DNA of 64,000 nt, taken from NCBI RefSeq assembly GCF_022808935.1, contig NZ_JAKZFR010000001.1, positions 1,138,681-1,202,680 of the forward strand, in the 5' to 3' direction. The stretch comes from Geothrix sp. SG200. GTDB lineage: Bacteria; Acidobacteriota; Holophagae; Holophagales; Holophagaceae. The notes below the pieces were generated by a model. The model did not search any database. It was not told the DNA's origin and saw nothing but the letters and a program-made list of their open reading frames with translations. The translations under genes and the position numbers were made by a program. Position 1 is the first letter of the stretch; the number at the start of each line of letters is the position of its first letter. This document shows positions 25,385-32,401 of this stretch, piece by piece.

Positions 25385-25708
25385 GTGCCTTGGCATCGCG
25401 ATCCGGAAGAATGCCGCTGCGTCCAGGTGACCATCACGGCCCGGGTCCGCGATATCCAGGACTGGCGGCGGGATGCGGAGGCCATGGGCATCAGTCTCAG
25501 CAAGGCCATCTGGCTTCGCGCCCAGGCAGGGCGGCCCCTTCCATCGGAAGGTCACCTCGCGCTGGCAAAGGCCCTGGGGCCCATCGGGAACAACCTCAAC
25601 CAGGCAGTCAGGCTCCTCTACCGGGATGGCGCGGTGTCATCCGCCGTCGCTGTAGAGGAGACACTGCGGGTGGTGGCCAGTCTTCAAGAAGAGCTGAGGC
25701 GCCTGTGA
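25385..25708 (+). CDS. mobC: MobC-like mobilization accessory protein
   Basis: The 107-residue product matches the MobC family, which binds oriT and assists the relaxase. It starts with a beta segment (VQVTITARVRDIQDWRRDAE), then a helix (MGISLSKAIWLRAQAGRPLP) and the diagnostic LAKALGPIGNNLNQAVRLLYRDG block (the 'L..iGNNLNQ' signature). GTG 25385 follows the strong site GGGAGGGACT. The stop codon overlaps the GTG start of the relaxase (GTGA), so the two are translationally coupled as in other MOB modules. Confidence 0.82.
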   Translation: MPWHRDPEECRCVQVTITARVRDIQDWRRDAEAMGISLSKAIWLRAQAGRPLPSEGHLALAKALGPIGNNLNQAVRLLYRDGAVSSAVAVEETLRVVASLQEELRRL

Positions 25709-26604
25709 TCGCCGGGGCCCAGAAGGGGAAGGATTTCCGCGGGCTGTTCCACTACCTGTTCTGGGGCAAGGGGGATCAGAAAGACATGCGGGGTTACCTC
25801 TTCGGCGGCACGGTGTTGGCCAGCCATCCAGAAGATCTTGTTCATTTCTACGAAGGCCTGCAGCGGCTCCGTCCGGATGTCACGAACCCTGTTCATCACG
25901 TCCATGTGTCGTTGCCACCTGGTGAAACTCTGACGCCCCTGCAGTGGTTGGACGTTGCCAGCGACCTTGCCCGTTCCCTTCGATGGGGGCATTACTCAGT
26001 GATCGGCCACGAGGACACGGCCTGCGAGCACATTCACATTGTGGGCACGCGGCTTTCCGAAGGGAGGGTGTTCTCGGAACAGCTTCGAGACGTCCGGATC
26101 ATCATGCGTTGCCTGCGGCGACTGGAGCACCGTTTCAACCTGCGCCGCGTCGAGTCGCCAAAGGCCCCAAGGAACCCTCACGGCCGTGTGCCAAGGCCGA
26201 AGCGAGAAACCTGCCGTGAGAAGAAGATGAATCGGGCCGGGAAAACACCTCGAAAGGAACTTCTTCGACAGGCAATCGATCGGGTGATCGACGCGGGTTT
26301 TCGGCAGGGGGAGGCGCTGATCGAGATCGCCAGGCTTGGATACGACCCCTTCACCGTCTGGAGGAATGGCGCGCTGGTCGGGATTTCCTTTACGGATGTT
26401 GCTACGGGCCGACGCTTCGCAGGAGCGCGGTTGGGGACCGAATACGCAGCCAAACGGTTCTTTGAACGCATAGGAGGCATTCATGGACACGACAACCGCG
26501 GTGGATCCACGTTCCGGCCTGATCGGATCGCGCCCTACGATTTCACTCGGGGCTGGCGGCGGAGCCTTCGAGCGGCTGGTATCTTCCACCGGCCTTTGGT
26601 CTAG
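25705..26604 (+). CDS. Relaxase/mobilization nuclease (VirD2/MobA-like)
   Basis: The 299-residue product nicks oriT and would pilot DNA transfer. The metal-binding triad sits in HEDTACEHIHIVGTR (His102, His109, His111). HHVHVSLPPGE (about 74-84) and an N-terminal FHYLFWGKG (Tyr17, candidate nucleophile) are also present. The region after about 190 (ELLRQAIDRVIDAGFRQGEA then GVSFTDV-like VGISFTDVATGRRFAGA) resembles the short second domain of small relaxases. Length is small for the family. The GTG start at 25705 overlaps the mobC stop. The last 122 bases overlap the next gene in another frame. No coupling protein or type IV secretion genes are seen, so mobilization would require a helper. Confidence 0.8.
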   Translation: MIAGAQKGKDFRGLFHYLFWGKGDQKDMRGYLFGGTVLASHPEDLVHFYEGLQRLRPDVTNPVHHVHVSLPPGETLTPLQWLDVASDLARSLRWGHYSVIGHEDTACEHIHIVGTRLSEGRVFSEQLRDVRIIMRCLRRLEHRFNLRRVESPKAPRNPHGRVPRPKRETCREKKMNRAGKTPRKELLRQAIDRVIDAGFRQGEALIEIARLGYDPFTVWRNGALVGISFTDVATGRRFAGARLGTEYAAKRFFERIGGIHGHDNRGGSTFRPDRIAPYDFTRGWRRSLRAAGIFHRPLV

Positions 26605-27166
26605 GGACCTCGAACAGGGCTCTGGGCTGGAGATCAGCCCTGGGGCCATTTCTAATCCCATCCCCGTGATGGTGGGAATTGGCGCCAACCTGGAACTGAT
26701 GGCCCGGTGGAGTGAACTCTGGGAGTGGCTGAAACTTCGCAAGAAGACGCGAGAAGATCAGCAGGCGCGACTGCAGGCCATCGCCGACCTTCTTCGGGAA
26801 CAGGCCGAAGATCAATACCCGGACCCCAAAATCGTCCTGGAACGGGAGGCGAAACTCCTGGGACTTCGCAAGGCCTGCATCTCTCCCTTCATCAGCGAGG
26901 AAGGGCGCCACCTTTTCGCCTGCCAGACGGATATCGGACTGCTCTTCGTGTACGACCACCCGAGCAAGTTCCGGGCCGCGCTCCACTTGAACCCCAGGGT
27001 GCCTCTGGTGCGCGCGAGCAACAGTCGTTATTGCAACATGGGCGAAGCCTACGATCTCGTGATCCTGAACTCTGCCGCCCTTCCGCTCCACCAGATCCTT
27101 CCCTGGGGTGAGGCGGCCGAATACCACGGCTGGCTTTTCTCCCTCCTGGAGACCCGAACGAAATAG
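26483..27166 (+). CDS. Hypothetical protein overlapping the relaxase gene
   Basis: The 227-residue product is not recognised. The N-terminal 55 residues are Ser/Gly-rich and lie in the overlap with the relaxase. A helical basic segment follows (WEWLKLRKKTREDQQARLQA), then a compact region with YDHPSKFRAALHLNPRVPLV and NSRYCNMGEAYDLVILNSAA. ATG 26483 has an excellent site (AGGAGGCATTC), which supports the long overlap of 122 bases with the relaxase. Position suggests a mobilization accessory role, but nothing in the sequence proves it. Confidence 0.6.
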   Translation: MDTTTAVDPRSGLIGSRPTISLGAGGGAFERLVSSTGLWSRDLEQGSGLEISPGAISNPIPVMVGIGANLELMARWSELWEWLKLRKKTREDQQARLQAIADLLREQAEDQYPDPKIVLEREAKLLGLRKACISPFISEEGRHLFACQTDIGLLFVYDHPSKFRAALHLNPRVPLVRASNSRYCNMGEAYDLVILNSAALPLHQILPWGEAAEYHGWLFSLLETRTK

Positions 27167-27219
27167 GTGGCTCCCCTTAGCGACCAATCTCGCCAGGCTT
27201 GAGACGGGGGGGACTAGCG

Positions 27220-27615
27220 ATGATGGAAGAGCTTCATGATCCTTATGTCATTCGGGACGGCAGCAGTGTTCCATCCCATGCCAGGGAGATCGCGCGTCTG
27301 GGCCTCCGGGCACGTCAGCTTCAGGCGGTGCTCGCCCACATCCAATGGGGAGGCCCGCAGGCCTTGAATGGCCGGGGACCCTGCCCAGGGTGTTCGCGCT
27401 TTCCGGCTCAGGGGCATCTGGACACCTGTGTGGTGGCCCAAGCCCTGCAGGATCGCGATGCGATGACTTACGCGGAGGACCTCATCCGGCACCTGCGCGA
27501 CACAGTACGTGCTGACCGGCTTGCGCTGGCAGACCAGGCAAAGGTAATGGACGAAACCCTGCTCAGCATCGAAACCGACCTAGATGAAGTCGTTGGAATT
27601 CTCGACTGGATCTGA
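27220..27615 (+). CDS. Hypothetical protein with Cys/His cluster
   Basis: The 131-residue product begins MMEELHDPYVIRDGSSVPSH. The central segment CPGCSRFPAQGHLDTC (C-x2-C, then H-x3-C) could bind zinc. The C-terminal half is helical and acidic. No family is recognised. The frame extends upstream to a TTG, but the two adjacent ATGs at 27220/27223 are more plausible. It follows the preceding unknown gene by 53 bases on the same strand. Confidence 0.55.
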   Translation: MMEELHDPYVIRDGSSVPSHAREIARLGLRARQLQAVLAHIQWGGPQALNGRGPCPGCSRFPAQGHLDTCVVAQALQDRDAMTYAEDLIRHLRDTVRADRLALADQAKVMDETLLSIETDLDEVVGILDWI

Positions 27616-27932
27616 CGGCGTTGCGCATTCCCTCAAAGCCATCTCCAGACGGGTAGCCTGAGGACAGCCCTTGCGGGAGCCGGACGTGGCCCCAGGCTGG
27701 CGGGAAGCGCCCAGGCATAGCCCTGGGCGCCCGAGCCGCAGGCGGAGGCGCCAAAGGGCCGAGGGACCCATCCGGCGCAGGCACCGCCGAGCAGGATGGG
27801 CAGGACCGACGGCGCAGGGCCAGGGACGGGGAGGGCAGGGGATTCCGGAAGGCGGACCGCACCATCAAGTTGCTGGGGCTCCCAAACGGGTAGCGACTCT
27901 GTAGGCTGCCTAAGGCTTCCATGGGAGGCAAA
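27616..27932. other. GC-rich non-coding stretch with strong hairpin
   Basis: No supported gene. A perfect nine-base-pair hairpin, GCGCCCAGG at 27707-27715 and CCTGGGCGC at 27722-27730, stands out. ACGGGTAGC occurs at both ends of the stretch (about 27649 and 27887) as a direct repeat. It may terminate the mobilization transcript or be a recombination scar. Confidence 0.4.
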
Positions 27933-28190
27933 ATGGCAGATGCACCAAGGGCCCAAGCCCATGTCAAATTGATGAGGTTCCGGGTTCTACGACACGCCTG
28001 GGAATGCGATCCCTTTTGATGGGTCGTTGAATATGCCGATGGACGGCGGGCAATTCTTCTGACGGATCACGGTCGCGAGTTCGAAGCTACTGAGGATGAT
28101 CTTCATGGCCTTTTGAGGGCCTATGAGCAGGCCTCGAAGGAAATCCAAGCCGCGATGGACCTAGCCTGGCGACCCGACACGAGAGACTAG
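27933..28190 (+). pseudogene. Small gene interrupted by an in-frame TGA
   Basis: From ATG 27933, behind the good site GGGAGGCAAA, the frame reads MADAPRAQAHVKLMRFRVLR and HAWECDPF and then meets TGA at 28017-28019. It continues in the same frame as WVVEYADGRRAILLTDHGRE, FEATEDDLHGLLRAYEQASK and EIQAAMDLAWRPDTRD to a TAG at 28188. The second part has strong coding character. Either the gene is broken by a nonsense change (for example CGA to TGA), or the base is a sequencing error. I do not recognise the family. The end overlaps the convergent gene at 28187 by four bases. Confidence 0.5.
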
Positions 28191-30559
28191 TGTGAAGGGG
28201 CATCAGCCTCGCCTGCCCCATTCCCCCTTTCAGCGGGGAAGCGGTCACCTTCACTTCTGTCATTGATAGGGTCCCGGTAGATTCTGTTGAGCTGAACGGG
28301 CAATGCCCGCCAGAAAGAGTCAAACCTTGCCCTACCCTGGTTGGAGGCAGCGTCCCGCAGCGCGAACTGGGCCCATTCCCACCTTGAGGCACCAATTAGG
28401 GGTCCCAAGGCCGAGAGCAGGTACTGTGCTGCCTCCAGTGCCGGATCCGGACCAGGTCCAGCGCGATGCGGCAGTTTGGTCGCAACCCACCATTCGGCGA
28501 ATGCCCGGGCGGCTTCTTCCGTTCGCCAAGCCGAAGGTGCGTTGTGACGCCAGAGGTAGCCGATGAAGAGCCTTGTCGGGTCTACGAAATCAAAGGTTTG
28601 CCAATCGGCTAGGACCCCCTTGGTGACCTTTGACCTCATCCAGCCAGCCATGATTGTGATCGAATTGATGGCTTCCAGCATGTGGTGGTGTTTCGCCGCC
28701 AAAAGCACAACCGGGCACTGGTCTACCCACCGCAAAAGCGCGTAGACATGACCGGGTGTGATCCTTTCGTCCGCATTGGCCAAGGTTTCACTGACTGTCG
28801 TCGCGGACAGGGGAGTGGTTTCTCCAGGGGGGAGATAGCTAGTCAGAAGGACGACAAGTTCCCTAGGCCAGCGGACAGCGAATGGGTAGTTCAGGCGGAG
28901 ATGATCTATTTGGTCCAGTTCCACCGGATCCAGGGGCCTGCATGCGCCGTTAGAAAGGGCGTACGGTGTTCGGTCCTCGGCCACTTCCCACGGATTCCGG
29001 GAAATGCACCCCCCTTGGGAATCGACGGCTTCTTCCGTTGCTGCAGGTTCGACCATTTCGCGGTCTATCTGTTGTTTTATTTCAATTTTATGTGTGTGTA
29101 TTGAAGTAATCAGGTCGACGACGGTACGCCAACCCCGTAGGAAGCTGACCGCCACGCGCTGCCATCCAACAGTCACCTGCCCGAGGACGGTTCCTAAATA
29201 AATCCTTAAATCCTTCTTCTTGAACAAGCGTCCATCTGTTTGTTTAACAGCATTTACGCTAGTGGCCTGGACATGGTCCCGCGCACTAGCGGACATACTC
29301 CCGTCAAAGTGGGGACATACTCCCGCCACTTCCGGGGTATGGTTCCGCTGTCCGTCCGGCAGGGTAGGGGGTGGGGGTGTGTTTCCCGGAAGTGTATCGC
29401 CTGACGAAGTATGGTCAGGGGGCAGTGCCGCAGGGGGGGCATCACCGTTGTGCCCCTCGTTGAGGGCCGATGAGCGGCCAGTGGGAAAAGCTGTCGCTCG
29501 CCTGCAGTGTCTAACGAGGGTCGGTGCCAACACCTTCCTAAAAGGTCCCAGGTCCGTTTGGATCAGGACCTCTTCCGCGGCATTGGAAAGGCGCTGCTTC
29601 AGATCTTTGCGGTTTGGGGCGCTCATGGTGGTGGTGGCGGCGCCTAGCAGGGCGGCTTGAAGCCACGGATCCTCCAGGTGCTTGAAGGGGTCCGCCTGCG
29701 TTTCATCGACCCCCCTCATGGGACGACTTCTAGCAGCGGCCAGAAGGTGCAGTGTCAGCCGCCTTGCGGGGTCGGACATGTTGTCCGACATCGCCAGAAG
29801 GAGTTGGGCAGGTTCGGAGGAATTCGGCTCGATTCGCGCGTGGCGTGCCAGCCGCAGGCGCAACCCCACAGCCTGGGCGATGGCAACTGGTGGGACGCAG
29901 ATGGCGAAGTCGGAAGATGCCCTATTGGGATCATCCATGGTGCTCAGAATCATGCGAACGTGCGGCAGGCTGATATGGCTGTCCGATTCGGGAAGCAGGG
30001 CCCTTTTATAGCGAAGGCCCGCACCGCCGTGGAGGCACCTGACGGCAGCCAGGTGAGCCCATCGATCCACAAGGCGAGGCTGACCGCCACCGCCCGTAGG
30101 GGTGATCAGCCGACGGATCTTGCCCGTAGTCGGGATGACGTATTCGGTGCCCGATTCCAGAAGATAAAACAATTCGTCCCAGGGCAGCCCAGCCACGGTA
30201 AGGGCGGTGAAGACATTCAACCGGTGTAGGTCTTCCCCGGGGATTACGATGTGGGGATCTGCCGAAATCAGTGCGTGCCACGCACCAGCTACCCGGTACC
30301 TCATCTCGTTGTTGATGCTCTCAAAAAGAGCCCCCAATGCCGACAATGGGCTCTGGGCCAGGGATCCCTGTCCACAGGGAATGCCCAACTTTGTGAGGAT
30401 TTTCGGTGGAACGCCAAAGAACCGAGAGAGGAACGCCCCTGAGAGCAGGGGCCAGACAAGCATCGGCGAAACCTCGAAACCCTTAACGGCCCCCGCTTCC
30501 GTGAAGCCAGCAGCGAGGAAAATCTTCTGGATGAGGTTCTTCAGCTTTTCAATGCCCAT
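28187..30559 (-). CDS. Large hypothetical protein of the element (790 aa)
   Basis: I do not recognise this protein. The N-terminal 320 residues contain MLVWPLLSGAFLSRFFGVPP, LSALGALFESINNEMRYRVA and WHALISADPHIV. The WP and ALFESINNEMRYR patterns faintly recall TraI_2/MobH-type conjugation proteins, but no metal-binding His/Asp cluster could be confirmed. A long low-complexity proline/threonine linker (about 365-420) separates this from a C-terminal half of helical character (GHVYALLRWVDQCPVVLLAA). The C-terminal tail is charged and disordered-looking. It lies 79 bases after a small gene on the same strand and may form an operon with it at the right end of the element. Confidence 0.6.
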   Translation of the reverse strand: MGIEKLKNLIQKIFLAAGFTEAGAVKGFEVSPMLVWPLLSGAFLSRFFGVPPKILTKLGIPCGQGSLAQSPLSALGALFESINNEMRYRVAGAWHALISADPHIVIPGEDLHRLNVFTALTVAGLPWDELFYLLESGTEYVIPTTGKIRRLITPTGGGGQPRLVDRWAHLAAVRCLHGGAGLRYKRALLPESDSHISLPHVRMILSTMDDPNRASSDFAICVPPVAIAQAVGLRLRLARHARIEPNSSEPAQLLLAMSDNMSDPARRLTLHLLAAARSRPMRGVDETQADPFKHLEDPWLQAALLGAATTTMSAPNRKDLKQRLSNAAEEVLIQTDLGPFRKVLAPTLVRHCRRATAFPTGRSSALNEGHNGDAPPAALPPDHTSSGDTLPGNTPPPPTLPDGQRNHTPEVAGVCPHFDGSMSASARDHVQATSVNAVKQTDGRLFKKKDLRIYLGTVLGQVTVGWQRVAVSFLRGWRTVVDLITSIHTHKIEIKQQIDREMVEPAATEEAVDSQGGCISRNPWEVAEDRTPYALSNGACRPLDPVELDQIDHLRLNYPFAVRWPRELVVLLTSYLPPGETTPLSATTVSETLANADERITPGHVYALLRWVDQCPVVLLAAKHHHMLEAINSITIMAGWMRSKVTKGVLADWQTFDFVDPTRLFIGYLWRHNAPSAWRTEEAARAFAEWWVATKLPHRAGPGPDPALEAAQYLLSALGPLIGASRWEWAQFALRDAASNQGRARFDSFWRALPVQLNRIYRDPINDRSEGDRFPAERGNGAGEADAPSH

Positions 30560-30638
30560 GCGCCATCCGTTTCATCTGTCTGGTCGTGAGACTGGGGCGG
30601 CCACCCACGGTGGATGGCCGCCAATGACCTGGTCGCGT

Positions 30639-31001
30639 CTAGATCTCGCCGGGCTCGAACATGGGAGGGGTGTAGGGGCGCATCAACTCCTCGAAGATGG
30701 GGCCGGTCAGGAGCTTGCCCGGCGTGGTCTCGCATTCGGCCGCGATCCGCCTTGCGGCCTGGGCAATTCCCCCGTGGACGTGCAGGGCGGGTTTCTTCGG
30801 GCTCAGCGGGACGACCCCGAGCGAGACGTATCCACCAGGGGGGACCGTGGGCAGCCGGAGGATTTTTGTGACGACGCGTGTCAGCAGCACCGTCGGGTCC
30901 AGGGCCTGGGCCTTCTCCTCATGCCGGATCAAGTCCCGGAGGGAGATCGAGCACTGAACGACGAGGGGCTTCGAGGAGATGACCAGCTTGCGGATTGCCA
31001 T
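30639..31001 (-). CDS. Hypothetical protein (120 aa)
   Basis: The product begins MAIRKLVISSKPLVVQCSIS and is not recognised. It contains LPTVPPGGYVSLGVVPLSPK and a helical AQAARRIAAECETTPGKLLT segment. ATG 31001 has an excellent ribosome-binding site (AAGGAGGATCT). The upstream open frame to 31124 lacks one. It is the gene nearest the right border of the element and reads away from it, into the element, upstream of the 790-residue protein. Confidence 0.6.
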   Translation of the reverse strand: MAIRKLVISSKPLVVQCSISLRDLIRHEEKAQALDPTVLLTRVVTKILRLPTVPPGGYVSLGVVPLSPKKPALHVHGGIAQAARRIAAECETTPGKLLTGPIFEELMRPYTPPMFEPGEI

Positions 31002-31508
31002 AGATCCTCCTTGGCGCTGAAAGGCGCCTATGTTTGGTGTATGCAGAGCTAACGCTGGCCCCGGTCTCGGTGGAGTCAATCGCTGCCCTGCTGACCTAAG
31101 CCTAGCTGCGAAACCACACGGCATGACTTTGTCAAGCGTCTTTTTTTAATTTTTCTTTCTAAGACAGGCCGGCGGATGCCAGAAATGTCTGACGACGCAG
31201 ATCGGGATTCCCTGGGTAACCGAACGAAATCGACCGCGGATGGAATCTCTCATCCGGTTCCCGATCCTGGCCAAGGCGAGCCTTCTGGAATTCCAGCACG
31301 CGTCTGTTTGCTGGTCCTCCCACCTAAACGAATCCATTCACGGCCATAGTCAGGCTGAACGGGTTGCGCCCCAACAGAATTGAACATTCATGAACGCCGG
31401 CGTGCCTCCGACTTAGGGCGCAGGATTGCGCCATTCGATTGGCAACCGAGACTTTGGCCAAGCCTAAGGCGTTGCGCTGCAGGGTGGATCGGCATCCCAG
31501 ACCGGGAT
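31002..31508. other. Right-end non-coding region of the element
   Basis: No supported gene in about 500 bases. Near 31140 there is a short A/T-rich tract (TTTTTTTAATTTTTC on the plus strand), which on the minus strand could sit in the promoter of the two-gene operon to the left. The remainder has mixed composition and ends at the paired AGTACCCC repeats. Confidence 0.4.
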
Positions 31509-31529
31509 AGTACCCCTGAGTAGTACCCA
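31509..31529. promoter_or_regulatory. Paired AGTACCCC direct repeats, candidate integrase arm sites (right)
   Basis: AGTACCCC at 31509-31516 and AGTACCCA at 31522-31529, same orientation and same 13-base spacing as the pair at 2533-2553. The flanking bases also match (ATAGTACCCCT in both). The pair lies 96 bases inside attR. Confidence 0.55.
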
Positions 31530-31585
31530 TCCTCAGTCCGCGTCGATTTTGGTGCCTGTAAGTGTTGAACACAATAGGCCGCAAA

Positions 31586-31617
31586 AAAGCCCCGGGATTC
31601 AGCATCCACGGGGCTTT
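31586..31617 (-). terminator. Element-supplied terminator for tRNA-Met
   Basis: AAAGCCCCG and CGGGGCTTT form a nine-base-pair stem around a 14-base loop. Read on the minus strand, the stem ends in six consecutive T. It starts nine bases beyond the CCA of the intact tRNA-Met and so replaces the original terminator, now stranded at 2322-2349. Confidence 0.75.
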
Positions 31618-31625
31618 CCTGTTGT

Positions 31626-31675
31626 TGGTGGCTGGAGGCAGACTCGAACTGCCGACCTAGGGATTATGAGACCCT
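31626..31675. repeat. attR: 50-bp direct repeat forming the tRNA-Met 3' part
   Basis: Identical to 2355-2404. It reconstitutes the anticodon loop, variable region, T-arm and acceptor 3' strand of tRNA-Met, so insertion does not destroy the tRNA. Confidence 0.92.
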
Positions 31676-31702
31676 CGCTCTAACCACCTGAGCTACCCAG
31701 CC
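31626..31702 (-). tRNA. tRNA-Met (elongator, anticodon CAU)
   Basis: A 77-base gene including encoded CCA. Acceptor GGCTGGG pairs with TCCAGCC (one G-U), D-arm GCTC/GAGC, anticodon loop CTCATAA, T-arm GGCAG/CTGCC. The anticodon stem AGGGT/TCCCT has a T-T mismatch at its loop-closing pair. It serves as the integration site of the 29-kb element, whose insertion rebuilt the 3' part. Confidence 0.92.
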
Positions 31703-31712
31703 ATGAAGGAGC

Positions 31713-31741
31713 AGTGTAGCGCGAGGGTGGGCTTGCGTCTA
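31713..31741 (-). promoter_or_regulatory. Promoter of tRNA-Met
   Basis: On the minus strand TAGACG (31741-31736) and TACACT (31718-31713) are 17 bases apart, ten bases before the tRNA 5' end. The -35 box overlaps the last codons of lutC, so the tRNA can be expressed independently of the lactate operon. Confidence 0.55.
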
Positions 31742-32401
31742 CGCCAGATCGTCCACGAGCACCACGATGAGGCGCTTGGGGCCGTGGACGCCGTAGGCGA
31801 GGGTCTGCTCGATGTCGGCGGTCTTGCTGGGGCCGGAGATCATCAACGCATTGGGGGGCAGGGACCGGCCCCAGCCCAGGGCCTTCACGGCGGACCAAAA
31901 GGTGTCGTGGATGGTGGAGGTGCGAAGCAGGGCAATGTGGATGGGCGGCACCAGGGACATGAGCCGCGGCTCGGTGGATCCGGGCATCAGCAGGAGGCCG
32001 CCCGTTTCGGCCACGCCGCCCACGGTGCCCGTGAAACCGGCATCCACGCCGTTGAACAGCTCCTCCTTGAAGGCTTCCACGGGGCGGTCATAGGGCTTCA
32101 GCGTCGGCCCACCGGCGGGCCAGGCGGCGGCCAGGGCGGCGCCGGCCTCGCTGGCGGGACCGTAGAGCAGGTTCTTGAGGCCCTCGCGCTCGCAGAAGGC
32201 GCGGACGACAGCCGGCCAGTCCGCAGGAGTGGCCTCCAGGAACTCCGTGTGGACCGCTTCCATGCCCTTGCGGAGCTGGGCGGGACGCTGGGCCGCGGGC
32301 CACTGCCGGCGTTCGAGGACGGCAGTGTCCAGCTCGGGCAGGGGACCGGATTCGCCAGAGGCGCGGAGGCGGCCGAGGATGGCGGTGCGGGGATCACTCA
32401 T
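31739..32401 (-). CDS. lutC: Lactate utilization protein C (LUD domain)
   Basis: The 220-residue LutC/YkgG-family protein, with LutA and LutB, oxidises L-lactate to pyruvate. The LUD domain covers most of the length: VDAGFTGTVGGVAETGGLLLMP, the conserved glycine/threonine segment 'TG..gaiAeTGt', followed by PRLMSLVPPIHIALL, a block shared with LutB. The C-terminus GPSKTADIEQTLAYGVHGPK is typical ('GPSrTaDIe..lv.GvHGP'). ATG 32401 overlaps the end of lutB by eight bases and has GGGAGTCCCCC upstream. It is the last gene of the lactate operon, just before tRNA-Met. Confidence 0.92.
   Translation of the reverse strand: MSDPRTAILGRLRASGESGPLPELDTAVLERRQWPAAQRPAQLRKGMEAVHTEFLEATPADWPAVVRAFCEREGLKNLLYGPASEAGAALAAAWPAGGPTLKPYDRPVEAFKEELFNGVDAGFTGTVGGVAETGGLLLMPGSTEPRLMSLVPPIHIALLRTSTIHDTFWSAVKALGWGRSLPPNALMISGPSKTADIEQTLAYGVHGPKRLIVVLVDDLA

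Larger units (their letters stand above)
2355..31675. mobile_element. Integrative, probably mobilizable element inserted in tRNA-Met(CAU)
   Basis: The borders are two perfect 50-bp direct repeats, 2355-2404 and 31626-31675, consisting of the 3' part of tRNA-Met from the anticodon loop to CCA. The right copy completes the functional tRNA; the left copy is the displaced original end. The excised circle would be 29,271 bp. The tyrosine integrase is the first gene inside the left border, and paired AGTACCCC repeats lie inside both ends. Cargo is a SRAP/imuB/dnaE2 cassette, an SDR/AraC operon, a RadC-like protein, type I restriction with accessory genes, and MobC plus relaxase. No type IV secretion genes are recognisable, so transfer would need a helper. 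Composition is mosaic, with AT-rich stretches at 14.1-15.3 kb and 21.3-23.0 kb. Confidence 0.9.

Noticed and set aside
25314..25430. A 38-codon frame starting MRGFDPLPLRESVAEDDD, upstream of and overlapping mobC
   Set aside because: It ends in the mobC coding region in another frame. The mobC GTG has the stronger ribosome-binding site and the family match.
28017..28019. Selenocysteine codon at the in-frame TGA
   Set aside because: No selenocysteine-insertion hairpin is evident after the TGA and the residue context (DPF-stop-WVVEY) does not resemble a redox motif.
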